Assembly: GCA_016720425.1 (NCBI GenBank)
Contig: JADKKQ010000009.1
Location: 151,487 to 215,486 of the forward strand
Reading direction: 5' to 3'
From: Betaproteobacteria bacterium
Lineage (GTDB): Bacteria; Pseudomonadota; Gammaproteobacteria; Burkholderiales; Casimicrobiaceae
DNA length: 64,000 bases
Positions 35,066-42,858 of this stretch are shown in pieces (position 1 is the first letter of the stretch; each line of letters opens with the position of its first letter). Under the pieces are notes generated by a model. It had not been told where the DNA came from and ran no database searches. It saw nothing but the letters and a program-made list of their open reading frames with translations. A program made the position numbers and the translations under genes.

Positions 35066-35743
35066 CTATCGGAGCAGGGTCGGGAGGCAGTCCTCGAATG
35101 CTCGCTGAATGCGGCTCATCGGCAACGTCATGGCCTCGTCACAGGTAAGGATCGCGAGCGTCATTCCCGCCATCGTAGCCAATGCGTTCGAGCTCTCCAC
35201 GACTTGAAGAATCAGATGCATCGGATAGCCCTCGGCATGGCGCCGCAGCGGGTGGATCCCGGCGTGCACAAAGGAGTTGAGAGCCTTCATCTGAACATCG
35301 CGAAAGTGGACCAGCATCTGGTGCGCTTGCGCCGGCGCCGATGTCCCGGCCGACTCACCGATGTCGTCGATCATCGCGTTCGCGGTCGGCAGATTCTTTG
35401 CCGCCTGCTCGCTCTCCAAGCTTAACGGCGCCATGAGCTTGGCGATGTCGCGATCGTTGGATGCGTAGAGAAGCCACATGGCTCGCACGAGCGATTCGAA
35501 TTGGAGCCGCATCAGGCTGATGGCGGCGGTCGCGAGCCCCGCGGCTATCGACAAGCGGATAGCCAAGCCGTGCTCCATGGAGACGCCGCACATGGCGAAC
35601 GACGCTAGACCTCGCGGTGAGGGATCGAAATCCGAGTCGCCGAGCACCACGAGGATCGCCTCGCTCAGTTCGTCGGAGCGGCACAGCATCGCGCCCAAGC
35701 GCGCGGCCTCGGCATCGATAAGCCCGTCTTCAGCCTCGCCCAT
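35066..35743 (-). CDS. Accessory protein of unknown function, 225 aa
   Basis: All-helical-looking cytoplasmic protein. Segments such as SIAAGLATAAISLMRLQFES followed by LVRAMWLLYASNDRDIAKLM, and NSFVHAGIHPLRRHAEGYPM, are well formed and third-position GC is normal, so the gene is probably real. H-A-G-I-H and D-R-D-I motifs recall DUF5677/DUF6988-type proteins, a weak resemblance. It lies in the accessory slot between traI and the transfer operon. Such slots in SXT-like elements carry defence or fitness genes. Confidence 0.65.
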   Translation of the reverse strand: MGEAEDGLIDAEAARLGAMLCRSDELSEAILVVLGDSDFDPSPRGLASFAMCGVSMEHGLAIRLSIAAGLATAAISLMRLQFESLVRAMWLLYASNDRDIAKLMAPLSLESEQAAKNLPTANAMIDDIGESAGTSAPAQAHQMLVHFRDVQMKALNSFVHAGIHPLRRHAEGYPMHLILQVVESSNALATMAGMTLAILTCDEAMTLPMSRIQRAFEDCLPTLLR

Positions 35744-35861
35744 CTCAGCCGCCCGAACTGCGCCGCCGACGAAGCGGCACCATCAGATCGTCGGCCAGCG
35801 CTTTGTCTCATGGCGCAGGGCGGCCCTGCGGCAGTCCACATGGATCGGCGCGGGGTTCTCA

Positions 35862-36735
35862 TCACGTCCCATCCTCATTTGCCCCGAGCCAGGGCTCGCG
35901 TCGTCCTCGGCCTGAGTCCTCCACCCCAGGAAGTCGTTTGGCTTCGATGCTCGCGGAGATCGCCATGTGGGTCAGCCGCTGCGTCGGGTCGATCCGCTCG
36001 AAGAGCCAGTCCGCGTAGGCGATCGCGACCGTCAGTTGGCGGACGACGACCTCCTCGATGATCGCAAGGCCGCCGAACCCAGACCGGGCCCGCTGTTCGA
36101 CCCGCTCCAACGGGAGGCGCATCACGAGCGACCCATGCTCGTCGACCTGAATGCGGGCGCCACCAACCTGCGCGAGGACGAGCGCCGCGTCGTTGATTCC
36201 AATGTCTACACCCTTGGTCCCGTCGAAAACACCGGGTTCGCCGAACAGGGCCTGCTTATGCATGGCTTTGGCCACCGACGGCTCTTCAAGCTGCGTCGGC
36301 CTCAGGACCCGTTGGAACGGACCACCGACGAACGCCATACTCAGCATCGGGGGACCGGAGTGGTTGCTCTGCCGCGTGGGAGGGAGAAGACCCGTCGCCG
36401 TCTCGACGAGCGCCGCTACGTCGAGGGGCGCCGCAGAATGCGAGAGTTGAAAGTCGTGGATGGCTCGTGTGACAAGGTCCTTCAATTGCTCGGGCGTCTT
36501 GAATGCCTCGCGGAAATGTCCCGTCTGCCATGCCTGGACCCCCGACAGGAACTTTACTTGTTCGGGCTCGCGCTCCACCTCGTCCTGACGAACACCAGTA
36601 TGGGCTTGGTGTCCCCGCCTCTATGTATTCCTCGTGCGTGGGAGACAAGGCTGAAGACCCCTGTGGATAGCCGTAGAGCGCGCCCAAAAGCAGGACAACC
36701 AGATCCGCAGAGCGCACGGCTTGAAGGGCGGCGAC
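35862..36735 (-). pseudogene. DUF4062-family gene, 5'-truncated and frameshifted
   Basis: Pieces in three frames add up to a DUF4062 protein: AVRSADLVVLLLGALYGYPQ then SPTHEEYIEA (frame one), GDTKPILVFVR (frame two), then EREPEQVKFLSGVQAWQTGH with FREAFKTPEQLKDLV (frame three, 35862-36578). Shifts lie at a C4 run (36613-36616) and near 36586. The expected first about 40 residues with the VFVSST-type strand are not found upstream. DUF4062 is a TIR-like/STAND-associated sensor domain in several anti-phage systems. The remaining about 200 residues are of no recognised family. Confidence 0.6.
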
Positions 36736-37610
36736 CTGAGGCGAGTTGGGGCGGGGTCGGGCTATCGGCCTGGGGGATGAGGGCCTGGGGCCTAACGTCG
36801 CGGATGGCCGACTTTAGCCGCCCCGGCACGGGTAGGGCGATTCGAGATCATTGCGAACTGACAAAAATCTTCATGCGTAGTCCTGCGTTTGGCGAGTTTA
36901 GCGACGTATACGCGTCCAGAATACCGCCAGCGCAGTCACAGCGCGACAGGGTCCGTCGTCGGAATGGCACGGCAGGGGTTGCCATTCACAGCATGCTCGA
37001 TCGGCCGTCGACTGCGAGGCTGACCATGTCCTGACCGTACCGGGTGCCCAGGTAAGCGTTATCAGCGCGTGCCGGGTCAACCGCTTCGAGACGACGCGAT
37101 CGCCACGACGACAAGGTGGTGCCCATGCCACCACGCCGCGATCCCCTTTCCGCGCAGCGCCCTTCAGTACTTTTCCCGTCACCGTTGTCGTTGCTCCCCT
37201 TCCCCCGTCGCTCCTTTGCCTCGGCTGCTTCGCGCGCAATGAAGCGAAGCAGCCGCCCTTTCGGGTAAGGCCCTTCCCCTTGTCGTCCGTTCGGCGGACG
37301 CCCTTCCCTCCCTCTGCCCTTTCGCCCTCGCTCGACGCCCCTTTGCGCACCCCACGCGCAGCCGCAACGCCAGCCGCGGTGGGTGAACGCGGGCCAACCC
37401 GCGATGACCGCAGAACGCGGCCGCCTGCGCCACCGCAAAACGGTTTCACGCAGATTCGTTTTTCGCGCGACGCGCCGCTCGGCGATGCCTAGCATGGCCT
37501 CCAGCGTGATCGGCGCACCTCCCCGCCGTAACGCTTGATCGTCAACCGACGATCCGCCGCCGCGGTGGGCGTTCCCCGTCGACCGCGGCGGCACCTTCAC
37601 GCGAGACGCA
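36736..37610. other. Leader region before the transfer operon, with hairpins and a pyrimidine-rich tract
   Basis: About 870 bp without a recognised gene. From 37140 to 37350 the plus strand is pyrimidine-rich with repeated CCCTTCC/GCCCTTT words. Two hairpins lie inside: a 12-bp stem (37222-37233/37244-37255) and a 6-bp stem CGTCCG (37284-37289)/CGGACG (37295-37300). The position, between a minus-strand cargo gene and the first gene of the plus-strand tra operon, suits a regulatory leader or a structured RNA. Confidence 0.4.
37222..37255. other. 12-bp stem-loop in the tra leader
   Basis: Left arm CGGCTGCTTCGC and right arm GCGAAGCAGCCG are perfectly complementary, with a 10-nt loop. It is stable and GC-rich, with no T run after it on the plus strand, so it is not a standard terminator. 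Confidence 0.55.
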
Positions 37611-38069
37611 ATGCACCACGCCTGGCCCTTGCTGTTGTTCGTGATCGCCCTGCCCGCCCACGCCTGCTGGCAGGACGCGGCCCGCCGCTACGGCGTCGAT
37701 GCCCAGCTGCTCTACGCGATCGCCCAACACGAATCGAACCTGAATCCGCACGCGATCAATCGCAGCCATGCCGCCCGGACGGGATCGATCGATATCGGCC
37801 TGATGCAGATCAACTCGCGCTGGCTGCCCCTCCTGGCCCGGCATGGCCTGCGCGAGGCCGACCTGCTCGAGCCGTGCCTGAACCTGCAGGTGGGAGCCTG
37901 GATTCTGGCGCAAGGCTTCCAACGCTACGGCGCGACCTGGGAAGCCGTCGGGGCCTACCACGCCGGTTGCTCCCAACTGTCTCCGCCCGACTGCGTCGCC
38001 ACCCGCACCCGATACGCCAACGCCGTGTACCGGCGTCTCCAGGCGACTGCAAGGCGCCCGACGCCGTAG
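37611..38069 (+). CDS. Lytic transglycosylase of the transfer system (VirB1-like)
   Basis: 152-aa periplasmic SLT-domain enzyme that opens the peptidoglycan for the secretion channel. A signal peptide (WPLLLFVIALPAHA) precedes CWQDAARRYGVDAQLLYAIA, then QHESNLNP with the catalytic Glu, DIGLMQINSRWLP (GLMQIN motif) and a C-terminal VGAYHAGCSQ. It is the first gene of the plus-strand transfer operon, the usual place of the transglycosylase in F-like and SXT-like clusters. Confidence 0.9.
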   Translation: MHHAWPLLLFVIALPAHACWQDAARRYGVDAQLLYAIAQHESNLNPHAINRSHAARTGSIDIGLMQINSRWLPLLARHGLREADLLEPCLNLQVGAWILAQGFQRYGATWEAVGAYHAGCSQLSPPDCVATRTRYANAVYRRLQATARRPTP

Positions 38070-38130
38070 CGGCCTGCCCCGCAACCCGATACCCCGTCCG
38101 TTCCCCCGCCCACCGTTTGGAGATTCGCTG

Positions 38131-38505
38131 ATGCAATCCTTGCCCGCTCTGCCCATGCCCTCCCCCCTCCGTTCGCTCACCGCTCGCCTGGCCGACAAAC
38201 AGTCCTGGGTGTGGATCGGGGCACTGCTCATCGCCTGCCTGCTGCTGCTGGCGACGGCACCTTCCTACGCCATCGATCTGGTCAACCTCGGCGCCATCGG
38301 CGGCCCGCTGGGGTCGGCGTTGACCACGCTCGGCACCTTGACCCCCGGCGTCAAGGCATTGGTGGGCTTCATCAGCTTCGTGGTGGCCCTGATCTCGCTC
38401 GCGGCGCTGCGCAACTTCGGGCCGGTGCTCTACTACATCGGCGTGGCGATCTTCGCCACCGTGGGTCTGGTGATCGCCGGCGCCATCATGGGCGCGGTGA
38501 TCTGA
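38131..38505 (+). CDS. traA: F-type pilin precursor TraA
   Basis: 124-aa prepropilin. A long leader with a membrane segment ends at about residue 47 (LLIACLLLLATAPSYA), leaving a mature protein of about 77 residues (start IDLVNLGAIGGPLGSALTTL) with two hydrophobic helices (LVGFISFVVALISLAALRNF and YYIGVAIFATVGLVIAGAIM). The F pilin has the same layout: about 51-residue leader, about 70-residue mature pilin with two helices. Its position immediately before traL also fits. TIGR03745-type element membrane proteins look similar, so the name rests on layout and order. Confidence 0.75.
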   Translation: MQSLPALPMPSPLRSLTARLADKQSWVWIGALLIACLLLLATAPSYAIDLVNLGAIGGPLGSALTTLGTLTPGVKALVGFISFVVALISLAALRNFGPVLYYIGVAIFATVGLVIAGAIMGAVI

Positions 38506-38515
38506 GCTCTCGCCG

Positions 38516-38800
38516 ATGGACAACACCTTCATCCCCCGGCGGCTCAATGACGGCTGGAAGATCGCCTGGTTCGATCTCGACGTGGCGTTGCCGTTCGTGG
38601 CGATCTTCTTCCTCGGCCTGCTGGTCGGGCAGAAGTTGGGCGCGCTGGTGCTGGGCTTGCTGGTGAGCCGGGCGGTGCTGCGGATCAAGGCCGACAAGCA
38701 TCCTGCCTTCTTCCTGCACTGGATCTATTGGCATCTGCCGGCCTGGTGCACGCCGTTGCGGCGCACGCCACCGTCGTGCCTGCGGCAGATGCTCGGATGA
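38516..38800 (+). CDS. traL: TraL, F-type T4SS pilus assembly protein
   Basis: 94-aa protein with the family start FIPRRLNDGWKIAWFDLDVA, two adjacent membrane helices (LPFVAIFFLGLLVGQKLGAL) and the conserved FFLHWIYWHLPAW. TraL is the VirB3-like inner-membrane subunit. It starts 11 bp after traA and its stop overlaps the traE start (ATGA). Confidence 0.9.
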   Translation: MDNTFIPRRLNDGWKIAWFDLDVALPFVAIFFLGLLVGQKLGALVLGLLVSRAVLRIKADKHPAFFLHWIYWHLPAWCTPLRRTPPSCLRQMLG

Positions 38801-39405
38801 AGCTGGCCGCGCAGGAGCAGGACCTGGCCGCGCTGCGCGGGGTGATCGCGCGCCAGAGCGTCCAGCTGCTCGGTCTGTTGGCCGTGCTGGCACTGGCGCT
38901 CGTCACCGTCCTGCTGATGGTCGGGCGCGAGCGCACGGTATTGACACCCCCCACGCTGCAGAAGTCGTTCTGGGTCGAGGGCGACCAGGTGAGCGGCGCC
39001 TACCTGGAACAGATGGCGGGCTGGATCGCCACGCTGATCCTGGACGTGTCGCCGGGCAACATCGACTACAACAAGACCATCCTGTTGCAGTATGCCGCGC
39101 CCGACGCCCACGGGGCCCTGGCCCAGGCGATGGAACTCGCGGCCGCCAAGTTGAAGCGCGACAACGCCACCACGCTGTTTGCCATCCAGCAGTTGACCCC
39201 CGACGAGCCGACGCTGTCGGTGGTGCTCAAGGGCCGGCTCGCCACCTTCATCAACGACAAGCGGGTCGCCGACACGCCCAAGACCTACCTCGCGGCCTTC
39301 CGCTATAGCGGCGGGCGAATCCAGATCACCACCTTCAAGGAAGCGGACGATGCGGAAGTATCTCCGGCTGCAGCCATGGCTCGCGGCCTGGTGCGTGGCC
39401 AGTAG
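38797..39405 (+). CDS. traE: TraE, VirB5/8-like pilus assembly protein
   Basis: 202-aa protein from the ATG at 38797, which overlaps the traL stop. One N-terminal membrane anchor (LLGLLAVLALALVTVLLMVG) is followed by a periplasmic domain with TPPTLQKSFWVEGDQVSGAY and FRYSGGRIQITTFKEADD, which are family landmarks. It helps form the inner-membrane part of the channel. The C-terminus runs 56 bp into traK, an unusually long overlap. Confidence 0.9.
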   Translation: MKLAAQEQDLAALRGVIARQSVQLLGLLAVLALALVTVLLMVGRERTVLTPPTLQKSFWVEGDQVSGAYLEQMAGWIATLILDVSPGNIDYNKTILLQYAAPDAHGALAQAMELAAAKLKRDNATTLFAIQQLTPDEPTLSVVLKGRLATFINDKRVADTPKTYLAAFRYSGGRIQITTFKEADDAEVSPAAAMARGLVRGQ

Positions 39406-40087
39406 CGCCCACGTGCATGCCCTGCAGGTGCTCGACGTCCGCGACGGCGTCAGCGTCACGGCCAAGCTCGCGCTCAGGGAGCCGACCCGGATCAAGGTCG
39501 AAGGCACGCTGATCGGCGAAGTGTTCGGCAACGTCTGGCAGGACAAGACCAACCCGACCGGCGAAATCATCGTCGAGACCGATCCGGCCAAGGGCGAACT
39601 CTACGTTCGTCCGTTGTCGCCGACGACCACCAAGCCGATCAACCTGTTCGTTTCGACCAAGCAGGCCACCTATACGCTGCTGTTGCAGCCGGTCGACATG
39701 CCGGCGGACACCATCGTGCTGCGCGATCGCACGCCCCGCGTGGCTCGGGCGACGACAAGCCCGGGCAAGGCGCCCCAGCACGTGCGCGCGCTGACGGCCC
39801 TCCTCGCCGCAATGGCCAACGAGTCGCCCACGGCCGACATGCGCATCGAGGACACCGTGCGCGACGTTCGTCTGTGGCAAGCCACGCGCTTCACCTTGCT
39901 CCGGACCTACGCCACGCCGGGGCTGATCGGCGAACGCTACCTGCTCACCAATCTCGGCGACGCCGCGCTCGCGCTGGAAGCCCGCTGGCTCGACCGGGAA
40001 GGCGTGCTGGGTGTGGCCATCGAGCAGGCCACGCTGGAACCGCAGGCCAGTACCCAGGTGTTCGTGCTGCGGGCGGCGACGCCATGA
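39350..40087 (+). CDS. traK: TraK, outer-membrane-complex secretin-like protein (VirB9 analogue)
   Basis: 245-aa periplasmic protein with a signal peptide (WLAAWCVASSAHVHALQ). The TraK domain includes KVEGTLIGEVFGNVWQDKTN, GEIIVETDPAKGELYVRPLS and the C-terminal PGLIGERYLLTNLGD. With TraB and TraV it forms the outer-membrane core complex. Its stop overlaps the traB ATG. Confidence 0.92.
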   Translation: MRKYLRLQPWLAAWCVASSAHVHALQVLDVRDGVSVTAKLALREPTRIKVEGTLIGEVFGNVWQDKTNPTGEIIVETDPAKGELYVRPLSPTTTKPINLFVSTKQATYTLLLQPVDMPADTIVLRDRTPRVARATTSPGKAPQHVRALTALLAAMANESPTADMRIEDTVRDVRLWQATRFTLLRTYATPGLIGERYLLTNLGDAALALEARWLDREGVLGVAIEQATLEPQASTQVFVLRAATP

Positions 40088-41511
40088 TCACGGCACCGGA
40101 TCCCCACCCCTCGCATCCACAGGACCGTCTGCCCACGAAGGCGCGGCAGTGGCTGCTGCTGGCCGGGTTGTTGGGCGGCGCGTTGGCGCTCCTGTATGCG
40201 CTGTTCGCACTGACCGACAGCCCCAGGACCAACGCCCGTCCCGCCGCCGCGAAGCCGGCAGTCACCACCCACGTCCAGGCGCCCGGTGCGCAGGTCGATG
40301 CCCGGGACCGCTGGATCGGCGAGGCCGGCAACAAGGTCGCCGAGCACGATCAAAGGCTGACCCGCCAGGACCAACTCAATCAGGAAGTGCTGGCGCGCTT
40401 CGAGGGACTGCAGAAGCAGATCGAGATCGCCCGCCTGACGCAAACGCCGCAACCGGGAACCAGCCTCGTCATGCCGGCACCGGGGCCGCAATCGCCGGTC
40501 GCTCCGGGCACCTCGACCACCCTCGTCCCCGCCTATCCGCCGGCAGCCGCGTTGCCGGCGCTGCTGCCCCCGTTGTTGCCACCGCAGTTTGCACCCCCGC
40601 GTGCGGAAGGCAGCGGCTTGCCGGGTGGCGTCTCCGGCGTGGGCGCCCTGCCCTCGTCGCGCCTGATTCGCATCACCCTGGAGCCAGCACCCCCGCGAGC
40701 GAGCGGCGCCGGTCCGACCGGCACCGCGCCACCCGCGTCCCCACGGTCGCCGGCGCGACCACCGACGGTGGCGACCTATCTGCCGGTGTCGTTCACGCGC
40801 GCCGTGTTGCTGGGCGGCCTCGACGCTCCCACTGGCGGCCAAGCGCAGACCAATCCGCAACCGGTGCTGTTGCGGCTGGCCGACCACGCGTTCCTGCCCA
40901 ATCGCTTTCGCGGCGCGGTCAAGGAATGCCTGGTGATCGGCGCCGGTTACGGCGACATCAGCGCCGAGCGCGCGTACATCCGCACCGAGAACCTGTCCTG
41001 CGTGCGCCACGATGGCCGCACGTTGGAAGTCAAGATTCACGGCTCGATCTTCGGCGAGGACGGCAAGGTCGGCGTCCGCGGCCGGCTGGTGTCGAAGCAG
41101 GGCCAGATCCTCGCCAATGCGCTCACCGCCGGCGTCGTATCCGGCATCGGCCAGGCCTTCCAGTCCCGGGCCACCACCACCGCCCTCTCGCCCCTCGGCG
41201 CCGTCAGCGCCATCACCGACGGCAAGGAATTCGAGGCCGGCCTCAGCACCGGCGTGGGACGGGCGATGGATCGCCTGGCGCAGTACTACATCGCCCTGGC
41301 CGAGAAGACCTTCCCGGTGATCGAAGTCGACGCCGGTCGCACCGTCGATGTGGTGCTGACCCAGGGCGTGGCCATCGAGGCTCCCACTGATGCCACGAAC
41401 GCCGACGCCGATACCGCTGCCGATGACGACCCGGGCGACCCCACCTACCCCGTCAGCGGGGACGCCCTCAGCACCCAACACCGTACCGCCGGAGGCGACG
41501 ATGACGAGTAG
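40084..41511 (+). CDS. traB: TraB, VirB10-like core-complex protein
   Basis: 475-aa protein. The N-terminal membrane anchor (WLLLAGLLGGALALLYALFA) is followed by a coiled coil (about 75-115; RLTRQDQLNQEVLARFEGLQ), a Pro-rich spanning region (about 120-250) and the C-terminal VirB10-like beta-barrel domain (TYLPVSFTRAVLLGGLDAPT and FRGAVKECLVIGAGYGDISA). It connects the inner and outer membranes. The acidic C-terminal tail (DADTAADDDPGD, TAGGDDDE) is notable. It overlaps traK by four bases and the dsbC-like gene by 11. Confidence 0.93.
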   Translation: MITAPDPHPSHPQDRLPTKARQWLLLAGLLGGALALLYALFALTDSPRTNARPAAAKPAVTTHVQAPGAQVDARDRWIGEAGNKVAEHDQRLTRQDQLNQEVLARFEGLQKQIEIARLTQTPQPGTSLVMPAPGPQSPVAPGTSTTLVPAYPPAAALPALLPPLLPPQFAPPRAEGSGLPGGVSGVGALPSSRLIRITLEPAPPRASGAGPTGTAPPASPRSPARPPTVATYLPVSFTRAVLLGGLDAPTGGQAQTNPQPVLLRLADHAFLPNRFRGAVKECLVIGAGYGDISAERAYIRTENLSCVRHDGRTLEVKIHGSIFGEDGKVGVRGRLVSKQGQILANALTAGVVSGIGQAFQSRATTTALSPLGAVSAITDGKEFEAGLSTGVGRAMDRLAQYYIALAEKTFPVIEVDAGRTVDVVLTQGVAIEAPTDATNADADTAADDDPGDPTYPVSGDALSTQHRTAGGDDDE

Positions 41512-42295
41512 ATCCCTGCCAGCCATCACCCTGGTGACGGCAGCCCTGCTGTCGCTGGCGACGACCGTTTTCGGGCAAACCGCGGAGGCCACGCCGGCCG
41601 AGCGACTGCTGGCCACGTTGAAGGAGCGCTATCCGGCCACCCCCTTCACCCGGGTGCAGAACACCCCGGTGCCCGGACTGTACGAGGTCGTCTTCGGCAA
41701 CAACATCGCCTATGCCGCGGACGACGGCCGCCACTTTCTGTTCGGCCACCTGTTCGACCTGCAAACCCAGCGCGATCTCACCGCCGCCAATGCGCCGCCG
41801 ACGACGCCCCCGTCAGCGGCACCACCGGTCGCTTTCGCCGCGCTGCCGCTCGCCGACGCGATCAAGACCGTCCGCGGCGACGGCCGCCGTGTGCTGGCGG
41901 TGTTCAGCGATCCGGATTGCCCGTATTGCCGTGAACTCGAGGTCCAGCTGGCGGCGCTCGACGACGCCACCGTCTACACCTTCTTGTTGCCGCTGGCCGC
42001 CCTGCACCCACAGGCGACGGACAAAGCCATCGCCGTCTGGTGCGCCGCCGATCGCGCCCGCGCCTGGCGCGCGCTCATGCTCGAGGGCCAACCACCGCCG
42101 GCAAAGACCTGTGCGCATCCGCTCGAGCGCAATCGCGCGCTGGCGACGCAGCTGGCGGTGCGCGGCACCCCGACCTTGATCGCGGGCGATGGACGGGTGG
42201 CCGTCGGCGTGTTGTCCGCGGCCGAACTCGCAGCCTGGCTCGACGACCGCAGCGAAACGGCTGCCGCGGCGACGGTCATGGAGGATGCGCGATGA
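41501..42295 (+). CDS. dsbC: DsbC-like periplasmic disulfide isomerase of the transfer system
   Basis: 264-aa exported thioredoxin-fold protein from the ATG at 41501. A signal peptide (ITLVTAALLSLATTVFGQ), an N-terminal dimerisation region with VPGLYEVVFGNNIAYAADDG, and the active site FSDPDCPYCRELE (CPYC at about 142-145) are visible, with the cis-Pro in RGTPTLIAGDG. It probably forms and corrects the many disulfides of TraN, TraU and TraH. A dsbC gene before traC is a fixed feature of SXT/R391-like operons. Here it comes before traV rather than after. Confidence 0.9.
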   Translation: MTSRSLPAITLVTAALLSLATTVFGQTAEATPAERLLATLKERYPATPFTRVQNTPVPGLYEVVFGNNIAYAADDGRHFLFGHLFDLQTQRDLTAANAPPTTPPSAAPPVAFAALPLADAIKTVRGDGRRVLAVFSDPDCPYCRELEVQLAALDDATVYTFLLPLAALHPQATDKAIAVWCAADRARAWRALMLEGQPPPAKTCAHPLERNRALATQLAVRGTPTLIAGDGRVAVGVLSAAELAAWLDDRSETAAAATVMEDAR

Positions 42296-42858
42296 AGTTC
42301 AACCTGCTGCGGACCGCGCGCGGCGCGCTCATCGGGGTCGCGGCGTGCCTCGCCGGCTGCGCCTCGCTGTCCGGCGTCGGCGGCGAGTCGCACTATGCGT
42401 GTCCGGCACCGCAAGGCGTGCGCTGCGGCTCGGTGACGGCGAACTATCTGCAGTCGTTGCCCGGCGATCGGCCGGGCCGGCTCACCGCAGGCGCGGGATC
42501 GGAGTCGGAACGAACCCACGCCGCGGCCGAGCCCGCGCCCGCCCCGGCCGCGCCGGCCGCGAATCCCGATGCCACGACACCGCTGCGCTCCCCGCCGCGC
42601 ATCCTCAAGCTCTGGGTGGCGCCGTGGGAGGATCGCGATGGCGTGCTGCACGACGCGGCGTTCGTCTTCGTGCCGATCGATCATGGGCGCTGGCTGCTGC
42701 AGCACGGGCGCCCGGTGACCCGCCTCCAGGGCCGGCTCGTCCCGCCCTCCGGATCGCCTGCCGCCGCCGGCACCGCCGCGCCGGCGGCGTTGGGCCTCGC
42801 CACCGATCCCGCACCGCTGCCGGCACCGGTAAAGGCGCCGGACGACCATGCGCACTGA
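42292..42858 (+). CDS. traV: TraV, outer-membrane lipoprotein of the core complex
   Basis: 188-aa lipoprotein with lipobox ACLAGC (Cys23) and the TraV motif HYACPAPQGVRCGSVTANYL. A Pro/Ala-rich linker (about 75-100) leads to a beta-rich end (ILKLWVAPWEDRDGVLHDAA). It is the VirB7-like anchor of TraK/TraB in the outer membrane. It overlaps dsbC by four bases and traC by 11. Confidence 0.9.
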   Translation: MKFNLLRTARGALIGVAACLAGCASLSGVGGESHYACPAPQGVRCGSVTANYLQSLPGDRPGRLTAGAGSESERTHAAAEPAPAPAAPAANPDATTPLRSPPRILKLWVAPWEDRDGVLHDAAFVFVPIDHGRWLLQHGRPVTRLQGRLVPPSGSPAAAGTAAPAALGLATDPAPLPAPVKAPDDHAH

